From positions 682,001-746,000 of the forward strand of contig NZ_CP041070.1 of NCBI RefSeq assembly GCF_006459125.1: a DNA stretch of 64,000 nt, given 5' to 3'. A program made the translations under genes and the position numbers. The notes beneath the pieces were generated by a model that was not told the origin of the DNA, made no database searches, and saw nothing but the letters and a program-made list of their open reading frames with translations. The DNA is from Halarcobacter anaerophilus. GTDB taxonomy: Bacteria > Campylobacterota > Campylobacteria > Campylobacterales > Arcobacteraceae. Positions 1 through 8,997 of this stretch are shown here, piece by piece (the first letter of the stretch is position 1; each line of letters begins with the position of its first letter).

Positions 1-1
1 T

Positions 2-2131
2 GAAACGAAACAAATTGTAGTTAATCCAGTTTTTAAATCTGATCATGGTGGAGCATTTTTTACTCCAAATTCTGAGCATATATTGGAATCTGCTCAATAT
101 GCTGCACCTTTTGACAATAATTATCACTCTATTGAAGATTATAAAGAAGAATATAGGGGCGGTGTTACTGTTTGGAAATTTGATCCTAAGATAGGAAGAG
201 TTATTCCTAATGATTCTTATACAATTGAAATGCCTCCATATATGCAAGATTTATCTGATTCAGGTAAAGGTATCAGCAATGGATGGGGTTTTACAAACTC
301 ATTTAATTCTGAAATGTATACGGGTGGAATTGAGGTTGGAATGCCCCCTAATGAGGCAGGAATGTCAAGAAATGATACTGACTTTTTACACGTTTATAAT
401 TGGGAAAAACTTTATAAATTATCAAAAAATCCTAAAAATGTAAAAATGATAAATAATCATAAAGTTATTCCCATGGATGTGGCAGTTAAAAATAATGCAT
501 TATTTTTAATTCCTGAACCAAAATCACCGCACGGTGTTGATGTTGATCCTACCGGTCAATATATAGTTGTATGTGGTAAATTAGATACTCACGCATCTGT
601 ATATGATTTCAAAAAAATCAAAGAACTTATTAATAATAAAGAATTTGTTGGAAAAGATCCTTATGGTATTCCTATTTTAGATATGAAAAAAACACTCCAT
701 GGACAAGTAGAATTAGGACTTGGACCTCTGCATAATCAATTTTCACCAGTGGACGGAGAAATTTACACTTCATTATATGTTGATTCTCAAGTTGTAAAAT
801 GGAATTTCAAAACTTTAAAAGTTCTTGACAAACAAAATGTTCATTATAATATTGGACACTTAGCTGGAATGGAAGGGAAATCTGCTGATCCTCAAGGTGA
901 ATATATTATTGCATTAAATAAATTATCAATTGATAGATTTCAGAATGTTGGTCCATTACATCCTCAAAATCATCAACTAATTGATATAAGTGGAAAGAAA
1001 ATGGACTTATTAGTTGATATGCCTTTACCTTTAGGTGAACCTCATCAGGCAGTTGCAATTAGAGCTAGTAAATTGCACCCTCATGTAAGATATGAAATGG
1101 GTACAAATACTAAAACAGGTAAACAACATATCGGTAAAACACTTGCTGGACAAGAAAGAATTGAAAGAGATGGTAAAAATGTAAAGGTTTATGCAACATT
1201 GGTTCGATCTCATATTAATCCAGAAAGAATAACTGTTAATAAAGGTGATAATGTAACTATATATATTACAAATTTGGAAAGAGCAGAAGATGAAACTCAC
1301 GGTTTTACTGTTGACAATTATGATCTTCACGGTTCTTTAGAACCTGGTGAAACAATAGAATTAAATTTTAATGCAGATATTGAAGGGGTTTTCCCTTACT
1401 ACTGTACAGAATTCTGTTCAGCGCTTCATTTAGAAATGATGGGATATCTAATGGTCAAAGATCCTAATAAAAAATATGTTAGTTCTCAAAAACTAAAAAT
1501 GAAAAAAATGAGTCCAGAAGAATTAAAAGCTGAATATGACAAAACAATTGCTGTTAATAATGCCACAGATTCTGTTATTCAATCTGTTGTCAAATTTTTA
1601 AAAGATAATAATTATCAAGAACATAAGGTTGTTGCAAATTTAGTAAAAGATGCCCTTGATCAATATAATAAAATCCCAGAACAAAAGAGAAAAGCGAATG
1701 AAGCATTGAAAAAAGGTGATGTTGAAAAAGCAATTTTATTTGAAAATATGATATGGCAATTGATGGTTAAAACGGCAGATGTTGGTATAAGAGCAAAAGA
1801 TTCATTAGTTAGACTTGTTGCCACAAAGCAAAGTACTGCAGCAGCAAGAGGTGAAACAGCATTTGCAGAAGGTGGTTGTAATGGATGTCATGTTATCGGT
1901 AAGGTATCATCTGGACCGGATTTAACAGGTGTATTACAAAGACATGAAAATGGTATTGATTGGGTTAGTAGATTTATTTTAGCTCCTGAAACTAAATATA
2001 ATGACCCTTATGTAAAAGCTATGATTGATTACTTTAATTTAAAAATGCCTAATCAACATATGAATAAAGAAGAAGTGAAAGATATTATTGAATATCTCAA
2101 ATGGGTTGATGAAAATGCTAATCTTTTCTAA
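2..2131 (+). CDS. nosZ: nitrous oxide reductase, C-terminal cytochrome c fusion (5' end outside window)
   Basis: This is the terminal reductase of denitrification, reducing N2O to N2 in the periplasm. The reading frame is open from base 2, so the signal peptide and the N-terminus lie outside the window. The CuA site is visible at 1403-1450 as CTEFC followed by H and M (C-x3-C-x3-H-x2-M). His-rich blade motifs of the propeller (HGVDVDP, HNQFSP, HLAGMEG) would supply the CuZ ligands. A haem-binding CNGCH (1877-1891) lies in an extra C-terminal domain of about 100 residues. That fusion is known from Wolinella-type (clade II, Sec-exported) NosZ and would let the enzyme accept electrons directly from the NosG/H/C1/C2 chain encoded downstream. 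It is the first visible gene of the nos operon. Confidence 0.97.
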   Translation, partial: ETKQIVVNPVFKSDHGGAFFTPNSEHILESAQYAAPFDNNYHSIEDYKEEYRGGVTVWKFDPKIGRVIPNDSYTIEMPPYMQDLSDSGKGISNGWGFTNSFNSEMYTGGIEVGMPPNEAGMSRNDTDFLHVYNWEKLYKLSKNPKNVKMINNHKVIPMDVAVKNNALFLIPEPKSPHGVDVDPTGQYIVVCGKLDTHASVYDFKKIKELINNKEFVGKDPYGIPILDMKKTLHGQVELGLGPLHNQFSPVDGEIYTSLYVDSQVVKWNFKTLKVLDKQNVHYNIGHLAGMEGKSADPQGEYIIALNKLSIDRFQNVGPLHPQNHQLIDISGKKMDLLVDMPLPLGEPHQAVAIRASKLHPHVRYEMGTNTKTGKQHIGKTLAGQERIERDGKNVKVYATLVRSHINPERITVNKGDNVTIYITNLERAEDETHGFTVDNYDLHGSLEPGETIELNFNADIEGVFPYYCTEFCSALHLEMMGYLMVKDPNKKYVSSQKLKMKKMSPEELKAEYDKTIAVNNATDSVIQSVVKFLKDNNYQEHKVVANLVKDALDQYNKIPEQKRKANEALKKGDVEKAILFENMIWQLMVKTADVGIRAKDSLVRLVATKQSTAAARGETAFAEGGCNGCHVIGKVSSGPDLTGVLQRHENGIDWVSRFILAPETKYNDPYVKAMIDYFNLKMPNQHMNKEEVKDIIEYLKWVDENANLF

Positions 2132-2140
2132 AGCTTAAAA

Positions 2141-2175
2141 AATAAAAAGAAAGAAATTTTTTCTTTCTTTTTATT
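2141..2175 (+). terminator. AT-only hairpin after nosZ
   Basis: A perfect 16-bp inverted repeat (2141-2156 and 2160-2175, loop TTT) follows the nosZ stop by 9 bases. It is almost all A/T and ends in a T-rich strand. Because nosB follows in the same direction with no obvious strong promoter, it may act as a partial terminator or as an mRNA stabiliser that keeps nosZ transcript above that of the assembly genes. The last part is inference. Confidence 0.6.
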
Positions 2176-2265
2176 ATTGATTTTTAGTTGATTATTTCAA
2201 ATATGAATAGGTTTTAAAATATTAATTAGCTTTAGTTTATAGTTTAAAACTTAATGGAGGAAAAT

Positions 2266-3063
2266 ATGCACAAAAGTTTTATTAAATCAAAAATTTATGC
2301 AATGATTGCATTATTTATTATGACAGTTGGATTTACTTTTCCAATGGTCTCTTTTCATGGTACTCTAAATAAAATCCATGATAATAAGGTTAAAGAAATA
2401 TCTCCTTTTACAAAGAAGATATGGAATTTTTATAATCAAGGAAGATATAAAAGTACTACTACTCCAGAAGAAGCTCATAATAATCTTGAAAAGATGATAG
2501 AGACTTCTTCTGAAATTGGTGTTGCGTCATTCCCTATATGGACATGTTCTTTAGAAGCTCCTAATTATCCTAAAAAAGCTTTTCCTGAAGGAATCCCTGT
2601 TTTTTTTCATTTTGATGGATTTTCTGGCGAAGTTCATGAAATGAATACAATTAATCATTATGTTGGAATGGACCCTATGTGGAGAGGAGGTAGATTTGAG
2701 AGAGAAATAGGTGCTTATGCCCTTTTAGGACTCTCATTATTTATGATATATTTTATTCTTTATCATAAAAAAATACTTAATTATGTAATGTGGATTTCAG
2801 CTTCTTTACCTCTTATCTTTTTGGGAGAGTATTCTTATTGGTTATATTGGTTTGGACACAATCTTCATGACTGGGGAGCTTTTAAGATTAAACCTTTTAT
2901 GCCAACAGTATTTGGAGATGGCAAAATTGCACAATTTACAACACACTCTTATCCTAATATAGGTTTTTATACTCTTCTTGCAATTGGAATTTTTAGTCTT
3001 TTAGCTGTTTTATCGAGAAATAAAGCTTTAAAAGAGACAAAAGAGTTAGTAAAGGATAAATGA
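2266..3063 (+). CDS. nosB: NosB, membrane protein of the clade II nos operon
   Basis: This polytopic membrane protein has an N-terminal hydrophobic segment (about residues 8-28), a periplasmic domain, and three more hydrophobic stretches in the second half. It occupies the nosB position between nosZ and nosD, as in Wolinella. NosB is needed for N2O respiration in that group, but its biochemical role is not established. I chose the ATG at 2266 because a GGAGG sits 5 bases upstream at 2256-2260; the in-frame ATG at 2254 overlaps that ribosome-binding site. The stop overlaps the nosD start (ATGA), which implies translational coupling. A conserved-looking His/Trp-rich loop (GHNLHDWG) lies between the last two membrane segments. 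Confidence 0.8.
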   Translation: MHKSFIKSKIYAMIALFIMTVGFTFPMVSFHGTLNKIHDNKVKEISPFTKKIWNFYNQGRYKSTTTPEEAHNNLEKMIETSSEIGVASFPIWTCSLEAPNYPKKAFPEGIPVFFHFDGFSGEVHEMNTINHYVGMDPMWRGGRFEREIGAYALLGLSLFMIYFILYHKKILNYVMWISASLPLIFLGEYSYWLYWFGHNLHDWGAFKIKPFMPTVFGDGKIAQFTTHSYPNIGFYTLLAIGIFSLLAVLSRNKALKETKELVKDK

Positions 3064-4274
3064 TGTTGCGTTTATTTGTTGTTTGTTGTTTTATTTTTAT
3101 TAATTCTTTATTTGCTAATTTATTACAAGAAACAATAGACAATGCACCTGAAGGTGCCATATTAAAGCTTCCTAAAGGTTTATATAAAGGGTCTATTGTA
3201 ATAAATAAACCTTTATCTATTATAGGTAAAGAGGAGGGAGTTATCATAGATGGTGAAGGAATTGGAACAGTTATTCAAGTTAATAGTCCTTATGTAACAA
3301 TAAAAAATTTAATTGTACAAGGAAGTGGAGACAGACATGAGAATCTTGATGCCGGGATAAAAATAACTAATTCAAAACAATCTGAAATATCAAATTGCAT
3401 AATTAGGGATTCTTTATTTGGTATTGATGTATCAATGACGAATAACTCTATTATTTCAAATAATTATATTACTTCAAAAAATCTTGCTTTAGGTTTAAGA
3501 GGTGATGGACTTAGACTTTGGTATTCAAATGATAATATTATTACAAAAAATAAATTAGTGAAATCAAGAGATATGGTAGTTTGGTATTCTCATGGAAATG
3601 AAATTTCTGAAAATTTTGGAGAATATAACAGATACTCTTTACATTTTATGTATGCAGGAAAAAATTACGTTAAAAATAACATATATCAATACAATTCTGT
3701 AGGAATATTTTTTATGTATAGCAAAGATACTATTGCTGTGGGAAATGTAATAAAAAGTTCATTAGGAGCAACAGGCATGGGAATAGGATTAAAAGATGTA
3801 TCTAACTTTACATTAAAAGATAATACTGTTATTTATTGTGCTCAGGGAGTTTATATTGATAGATCGCCTTTTGAACCAGATACAAAAAACTGGATAGAAA
3901 ATAATAAAATTCTATATAATTCAGAAGCTGTACATTTTCATTCAATTAGTGAAAATAATGTAATTAAAGGTAATACTATATTGGGTAACATTGAAGATAT
4001 AGTAAATGATAGTAGAGGTACTAAAACAGATAAAAATGAGATTGTGGGAAACTATTGGGATAATTATCAAGGATTTGATAAAAATCAAGATAATATAGGA
4101 GATACACCACATAGAGTTTATCAATATGCAGATCAGTTATGGGTATATAATCCAAGTGTAAAATTTTTTTATGGTTCTCCCGTAATATCATTATTGAGCT
4201 TTCTTGCAAAGCTGGCTCCATTTAGTGAACCTATATTTTTATTACAAGATGAAAAACCAAAATTAAAATTATAA
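3060..4274 (+). CDS. nosD: NosD, periplasmic copper-site maturation protein
   Basis: The protein is 404 residues with a Sec signal peptide (about 1-19, ending SLFA) followed by a right-handed beta-helix of the NosD/CASH type. The repeated Asn-rich turns of the form NxI/NxF (for example SNCIIRDS, SNNYITSKN, KNNIYQYN) show this. NosD works with the ABC transporter NosFY to mature the CuZ centre of NosZ. It is coupled to nosB by a 4-base overlap. A second ATG follows the first directly, so the start may be 3063. No signs of truncation. Confidence 0.93.
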   Translation: MMLRLFVVCCFIFINSLFANLLQETIDNAPEGAILKLPKGLYKGSIVINKPLSIIGKEEGVIIDGEGIGTVIQVNSPYVTIKNLIVQGSGDRHENLDAGIKITNSKQSEISNCIIRDSLFGIDVSMTNNSIISNNYITSKNLALGLRGDGLRLWYSNDNIITKNKLVKSRDMVVWYSHGNEISENFGEYNRYSLHFMYAGKNYVKNNIYQYNSVGIFFMYSKDTIAVGNVIKSSLGATGMGIGLKDVSNFTLKDNTVIYCAQGVYIDRSPFEPDTKNWIENNKILYNSEAVHFHSISENNVIKGNTILGNIEDIVNDSRGTKTDKNEIVGNYWDNYQGFDKNQDNIGDTPHRVYQYADQLWVYNPSVKFFYGSPVISLLSFLAKLAPFSEPIFLLQDEKPKLKL

Positions 4275-4283
4275 GGATTGATA

Positions 4284-5027
4284 ATGGATAATATAAAAGA
4301 GAATAGAAGAAATTTTATAAAGTTTTCAACTCTGGGGATTTTAGGATTAGCATTGGGAGGTGGAGTCGTTATTAGCCCTCATCTTTTACGTGCTGAAATG
4401 AGACTTAGACCTCCTGGAGCAGTTCCTGAGCAAGAATTCCTGGCTCTATGTATTAAATGTGGGCAGTGCTTACAAGTTTGTCCCTATCATTCAATAAAAC
4501 TTTCTGATATTATAATGGGACATGGGATAGGAACTCCTTATATTGATCCAAGAGAAAGAGGATGTTATGCTTGCAATGCAGTCCCTTGTGTTCTTGCCTG
4601 TCCCAGTGGGGCTTTAGATCATGCCTTAGAAAAATCTGAAGATGCACATATGGGTATTGCAGTTTTAGAATTTCCGAATAGATGTTTAGCTTTATCTAAT
4701 ACTCCTGTTCCTAAAGGACATAGTAAAAGGATTCATGATTTTATAAATGAACAAAACAATGTAACTCAATTAGAGAGGGATATGTTGAAGAAACTTGATG
4801 CTTTTGAAGGTAAACAGTGTACAATTTGTGCGGATATGTGTCCTTTACCTAATCCTTTAAGTGCCATTTCAATGGTTAAAAATGATGATGGGGAAAAACC
4901 TGAAATTTATGAGGGATGTATAGGATGTGGAGTTTGTGAAGAGCTTTGTCCTTCAAAAGAACCTGCGATAGTTATAAAGCCAAGATTATCTTATGAAGAT
5001 TATTATATTAAAGGAATTAAATCATGA
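4284..5027 (+). CDS. nosG: NosG, NapG-like periplasmic ferredoxin
   Basis: This NapG-family iron-sulfur protein passes electrons from the menaquinol side (NosH) toward NosZ. It begins with a twin-arginine-type signal (RRNFIKF plus a hydrophobic stretch). Four cysteine clusters follow: CIKCGQCLQVCP, CYACNAVPCVLACP, CTICADMCP and CIGCGVCEELCP, consistent with four [4Fe-4S] centres. I prefer the ATG at 4284, with AAGGA at 4273-4277, over the TTG two codons earlier. The 3' end overlaps nosC1 by 4 bases. Confidence 0.93.
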   Translation: MDNIKENRRNFIKFSTLGILGLALGGGVVISPHLLRAEMRLRPPGAVPEQEFLALCIKCGQCLQVCPYHSIKLSDIIMGHGIGTPYIDPRERGCYACNAVPCVLACPSGALDHALEKSEDAHMGIAVLEFPNRCLALSNTPVPKGHSKRIHDFINEQNNVTQLERDMLKKLDAFEGKQCTICADMCPLPNPLSAISMVKNDDGEKPEIYEGCIGCGVCEELCPSKEPAIVIKPRLSYEDYYIKGIKS

Positions 5028-5620
5028 TAAAAAAAATATTATTAAGTATTGCAATTACAATTTTTATTATAGGTTGTACGGAAAAAAAAGATAATAAAGA
5101 AACAAATATTTCAACAGATGGAGAAACTCCTTTGAAAATAGAAATAGAAGAAAATAAAAATGCAAAAGAGATAAAAGTAATAGAAAAAGAAAAAACTGGA
5201 ACGCAAAAAGAGGAGTCATATTATTTAAGTTACAATATAAAAAATGAATATGATCCAAATTCTCAACCAGCGAATAAAGATGCATCTGTCAGAGTAAAGC
5301 CAAGAACAAATATTGAAGCAAATATGAATGTACGAAGCCCTTATGAAAAAATAAAAATTTCATTGCTTGTAAAAAAACTTAGTAAAGATTTTATTGTTAA
5401 ATGTTCTGCTTGTCATAATGATTATGCAAATGGAATAATTGGTCCATCTTTATTGGATAAAGATTCTAAGTTTATATATGATGCTATTATGAATTTTAGA
5501 AATGAGAAAAATAAAAATATACTTATGTCAGACCTTGTAAAGCAAATGGATAAGAAGGAGATAAAAAAAATTGCCGATGAAATCTATGAGTTCAATAAAA
5601 ATATTAGGAATTTAAAATGA
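5024..5620 (+). CDS. nosC1: NosC1, monohaem cytochrome c lipoprotein
   Basis: A 198-residue protein with a lipoprotein-type signal (lipobox ending IIGC, residue 18), a long Lys/Glu-rich linker, and a single haem site CSACHN near residue 128. It occupies the nosC1 position of the Wolinella-type operon, where it is thought to relay electrons from NosGH to NosZ. The linker would let the haem domain reach out from the inner membrane. It is coupled on both sides by ATGA-type overlaps with nosG and nosC2. Confidence 0.87.
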   Translation: MIKKILLSIAITIFIIGCTEKKDNKETNISTDGETPLKIEIEENKNAKEIKVIEKEKTGTQKEESYYLSYNIKNEYDPNSQPANKDASVRVKPRTNIEANMNVRSPYEKIKISLLVKKLSKDFIVKCSACHNDYANGIIGPSLLDKDSKFIYDAIMNFRNEKNKNILMSDLVKQMDKKEIKKIADEIYEFNKNIRNLK

Positions 5621-6111
5621 AGAATATAATAGCAATAGTTTCAACTGTTATAGTTATGGGGTTAATATTATATGTTTACAGCAAAGGACCTGCTTATCAA
5701 GGAGGAGAAGCCGGACGTATAATTGAAGATTTGAAAGTTGTTCAACAAGAGATTAAGGTTGATTCAATAAAAGAGAAAAAAAATTTAGAACAAGAAAAAT
5801 TAAAAGCTTTAAGAGATAAAGTAGGTAATACTGCACAATTTGAAGTGAGTAATGCTTATAAGAGTAAATGCTCTTCTTGTCATGGAGTTGATGGTTCCGG
5901 AACACAAAATGGTAAGAAGCTTATGGGACCATCTTTAATTGGGCAAAGTGAAGAGATGATATATAAAAATTTAGTTGATTTTAAAGCAGGAAGAAAAGAA
6001 AATCTTATTATGAAAGGTTTATTGATAAATCTTTCAGATAATGAACTTAAAAACTTTGCTAAAGAAATTTCACAATTTAAAGTAAAAAGAGATGCTTTAA
6101 ATAAAAATTAA
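5617..6111 (+). CDS. nosC2: NosC2, membrane-anchored monohaem cytochrome c
   Basis: A 164-residue protein with one N-terminal membrane anchor (about residues 4-22), a charged coiled-coil-like stretch (about 35-72), and a haem motif CSSCHG near residue 85 followed by a GSGTQNGKKLMGPSL segment typical of class I cytochromes c. It is adjacent and related in layout to NosC1. Both proteins are presumed electron carriers between the NosG/NosH quinol dehydrogenase and NosZ. Here the anchor is an uncleaved helix, whereas NosC1 has a lipid anchor. Confidence 0.87.
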   Translation: MKNIIAIVSTVIVMGLILYVYSKGPAYQGGEAGRIIEDLKVVQQEIKVDSIKEKKNLEQEKLKALRDKVGNTAQFEVSNAYKSKCSSCHGVDGSGTQNGKKLMGPSLIGQSEEMIYKNLVDFKAGRKENLIMKGLLINLSDNELKNFAKEISQFKVKRDALNKN

Positions 6112-6123
6112 TAGGAAAAAATA

Positions 6124-7029
6124 ATGGATAAATGGAACAATAAAGAGACAATAAGTCATTCAACATTTTTTTCAACTTTCTTGGATAGGACAAAAGATGG
6201 AAAAACACGTTTATCATATAGAGCAAAAAGGTGGATAGTAATTATAACTATACATTTACTATTCTTTTTATCTTTCTCTATTGATATTCAAACGCTTGAA
6301 GGGACATTAAACGGTTCAAGATTTTTAGGGTTTCACTTAATTGATCCTTTTACTACAATTCAGATGTATCTTGCTGAACATCATATTCATACAAATATAA
6401 TAATTGGCACAACGACAATTGTAGCTTTTTATTTATTGTTCGGAGGTAGAACTTATTGTGCTTGGGTATGTCCTTATGGAATATTAAGTGAAATTGGAGA
6501 AAAAATTCATGATACTTTGGTTCATAAAAGAATAATCAAAAGTAGAAAGTTTGATCATAGAATAAGACATATATTTTGGTTAATATTTGGAATTTTAGCA
6601 TTTACAAGTGGATATTTAGTATTTGAAACATTTAATGTAGTAGGTATTATGAGTAGGTTCATAGCTTATGGATGGAGTCTTGCTCTTTCTTGGGTTTTTG
6701 TTATTTTTTTGATAGAAGTTTTCTTCTCAAGAAGAGCATGGTGTACATATATTTGTCCTATAGGAACTACTTATGGATATATAGGAAAAGTAAGTGCTCT
6801 TAGGATTCAATGGAGTGACTCATGTGATCATTGTATGGTTTGTCATGATGTATGTTTTGAAAATCAAGTATTAGAATTAACAAAAGCTAAGTATGATAAA
6901 GAAAGAAAAGAAAAAGGCATAAAAACTCAGTATGTGACGGGAGCAGATTGCACCTTGTGTGGCAGATGTATTGATGTATGTCATTCAGATGCATTGAAAT
7001 TTGATTTTAGATTGAAAGGATTAATGTAA
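6124..7029 (+). CDS. nosH: NosH, NapH-like membrane polyferredoxin
   Basis: This NapH-type quinol dehydrogenase subunit has four or more membrane helices. Two CxxxCP motifs (CAWVCPYG and CTYICPIG) follow helices, and a C-terminal cytoplasmic ferredoxin domain carries CDHCMVCHDVC and CTLCGRCIDVCH. NosH is expected to oxidise menaquinol and pass electrons to NosG. A clear GGAAAAA spacer precedes the ATG, and the gene ends one base before nosF. Confidence 0.93.
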   Translation: MDKWNNKETISHSTFFSTFLDRTKDGKTRLSYRAKRWIVIITIHLLFFLSFSIDIQTLEGTLNGSRFLGFHLIDPFTTIQMYLAEHHIHTNIIIGTTTIVAFYLLFGGRTYCAWVCPYGILSEIGEKIHDTLVHKRIIKSRKFDHRIRHIFWLIFGILAFTSGYLVFETFNVVGIMSRFIAYGWSLALSWVFVIFLIEVFFSRRAWCTYICPIGTTYGYIGKVSALRIQWSDSCDHCMVCHDVCFENQVLELTKAKYDKERKEKGIKTQYVTGADCTLCGRCIDVCHSDALKFDFRLKGLM

Positions 7030-7030
7030 A

Positions 7031-7681
7031 ATGATAAAAATTTCAAATTTAACAAAACAATTTAATTCTCATAAATCTTTAAATAATGTGAATATTGAAT
7101 TCCAAAAAAATGATCATATAGCTTTAATGGGACCTAACGGAGCGGGTAAAACTACTTTAATACGTTCCATTATGGGATATTATCATCCTACTTCAGGTGA
7201 AATTTTAATTAATGGGAAAGATCCAATTAAAAATAGAACAGAGGTTTTAAAGATTATTTCATTTGTTCCTCAACTACCGCCACCAATAAAGTTAAATCTT
7301 GATGAATTAATTAAATATATAGAAAGAAGTTCCAATGTTAATAAGGAGTTAATTTTGCATTATGCAAATGAGATGAAATTGGATATAAAAAGTAATTTAT
7401 ATAAATCTTTTTTTAAGTTAAGTGGAGGTATGAAACAAAAAATGTTAATAGCAATTAGCTTAGCAAGAAAAAGTGATATCATAATATATGATGAACCAAC
7501 TGCAAATCTTGATCCAAAAGCAAGAGATGATTTTTATAGATTATTGAAAGAGGATAAGAATGAAAAAATTTCTCTTTTTGTAACACATAGACTTGAAGAG
7601 GTTAAAAAAATTGTAAATAGACAGGTTTACATGGATTTAGGAGAAATTGTTATTAATAAAAAAATAAAGGAAATATTATGA
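7031..7681 (+). CDS. nosF: NosF, ABC transporter ATPase for CuZ maturation
   Basis: A 216-residue ATP-binding cassette with Walker A GPNGAGKTT (about residue 34), signature LSGGMKQK, Walker B IIYDEPT and a switch His in FVTHR. It pairs with the permease NosY and the periplasmic NosD to deliver a sulfur-containing substrate for the CuZ cluster (family knowledge). It is shorter than many NosF proteins, which run to about 300 residues, because it lacks a C-terminal extension. The stop overlaps the nosL start. Confidence 0.93.
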   Translation: MIKISNLTKQFNSHKSLNNVNIEFQKNDHIALMGPNGAGKTTLIRSIMGYYHPTSGEILINGKDPIKNRTEVLKIISFVPQLPPPIKLNLDELIKYIERSSNVNKELILHYANEMKLDIKSNLYKSFFKLSGGMKQKMLIAISLARKSDIIIYDEPTANLDPKARDDFYRLLKEDKNEKISLFVTHRLEEVKKIVNRQVYMDLGEIVINKKIKEIL

Positions 7682-8133
7682 AAAAGAACATTTTAAATAC
7701 AGGTATATTAGTTGTTCTAATTATGGTTTTTATGGCTTGTGAAAAAAAAGATTCTAATAATCCTCATGAAATGCATTGGGATAGGGATATGTGTGTTAGA
7801 TGTAAAATGGTTATAAGTAATAGAAAACATGCTGTACAAGTTATTAATCCAGAAAGTAACAAAGTTTATAAATTTGATGATTTAGGGTGTGCTATTAAAT
7901 GGTTTAGAGAAAATGATATTGGATGGGAAGATAATGCAAAAATTTGGATTACTGATGTAAAAAGTGGGAAATGGATTGATGCAAAAAAAGCATATTATGA
8001 TACTACTCATAATACACCAATGGCATATGGTTTTTCTGCAAATGAAAAAAAACAATCAATAACTGACAATACTTCTGAGGTACTTGATTTCAATGAGGTG
8101 AAAAAAAGAATTTTAGAAAGAAAAAAACAGTAA
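7678..8133 (+). CDS. nosL: NosL, copper chaperone lipoprotein
   Basis: A 151-residue NosL-family protein with a lipoprotein signal (MACEKK, Cys at residue 21). The expected Cu(I) ligand region MCVRCKM follows near residues 38-44. NosL delivers copper to apo-NosZ at the membrane surface. The gene sits between nosF and nosY, whereas the Wolinella order ends F-Y-L, so there has been a local swap or insertion. A Cys-less relative is encoded at the operon end. Confidence 0.92.
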   Translation: MKKNILNTGILVVLIMVFMACEKKDSNNPHEMHWDRDMCVRCKMVISNRKHAVQVINPESNKVYKFDDLGCAIKWFRENDIGWEDNAKIWITDVKSGKWIDAKKAYYDTTHNTPMAYGFSANEKKQSITDNTSEVLDFNEVKKRILERKKQ

Positions 8134-8159
8134 ATATTAAAAATTTTAATGGAGAAAAA

Positions 8160-8987
8160 ATGAAAAATCTTTTTTTAATAGCATATCTTGATTTAAAAGA
8201 ATCACTTAGAGCAAATTGGTTCATTATTTACTCTTTAGTTTTTGGAGGAATGATAGCTCTTTTTTTTATTGCAGGAGTGACTCAATCACAAGTTATGGGG
8301 TTTAGTGGTCTAAGTAGACTTCTTCTTATTTATATACAAGTAACAATTATAATTTTACCGATCTTTATTCTTATTTCAACAGTTAGATCAATCTCTGGGG
8401 ATAGAGACACTTATATTTTAGAATATATGCTTTCTTTTCCTATTTCTTTAAAACAATATTATTGGGGAAAAATTTTTGGAAGATTTATTACTGTATTCTC
8501 TCCTGTATTTTTTGCTATGATAATTGCCGTTATATATGGAAAAATTATTGGTGCTTTAATACCTTGGAATATTTTTTTCTTATATACAGGATTACTTTTT
8601 TCCCTTTCTTCCGCATTTTTAGGAATTGCTTTTTTTATTTCTTCTTTTGTTAAAACAAGTGAAGTTGCATTGGGACTTTCATTTTTTATTTGGATTTTTT
8701 TATTGGCTTTTATCGACATAGCACTTATATCATTAATGCTACAAAATAGGTTTGATGAGAGTCTTATAATTAGTATTGCATTGTTAAATCCTATGGAAAT
8801 CTTTAGAGTTGCAGCTATTTCTTTATTTGATCCATCATTAACTGTAATGGGACCGGTTGCTTTTTATATTTTAGACAATTTTGAACAAAAAGTGTTTATT
8901 TCTCTTTCTATTTTATACCCATTTGTCTTAGGTCTAATTTTTGCTTTTTGGGGATTTTTTATTTTTTCCAAAAAAGATTTAGTTTAA
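8160..8987 (+). CDS. nosY: NosY, ABC transporter permease
   Basis: A 275-residue ABC-2 type permease with six hydrophobic segments. It contains the conserved SGDRDTYILEYMLSFP region that contacts the ATPase, and ends in a final helix with a short Lys-rich tail. It is the membrane partner of NosF in CuZ maturation. A GGAG lies 7 bases before the ATG. Confidence 0.92.
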   Translation: MKNLFLIAYLDLKESLRANWFIIYSLVFGGMIALFFIAGVTQSQVMGFSGLSRLLLIYIQVTIIILPIFILISTVRSISGDRDTYILEYMLSFPISLKQYYWGKIFGRFITVFSPVFFAMIIAVIYGKIIGALIPWNIFFLYTGLLFSLSSAFLGIAFFISSFVKTSEVALGLSFFIWIFLLAFIDIALISLMLQNRFDESLIISIALLNPMEIFRVAAISLFDPSLTVMGPVAFYILDNFEQKVFISLSILYPFVLGLIFAFWGFFIFSKKDLV

Positions 8988-8997
8988 AGGAGTTTTT

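Noticed and set aside
2188-2206. Possible FNR box upstream of nosB (TTGAT followed by TTTCAAA)
   Set aside because: The spacing and the second half-site do not fit TTGAT-N4-ATCAA; only TTGA and TCAA remain, five bases apart instead of six.
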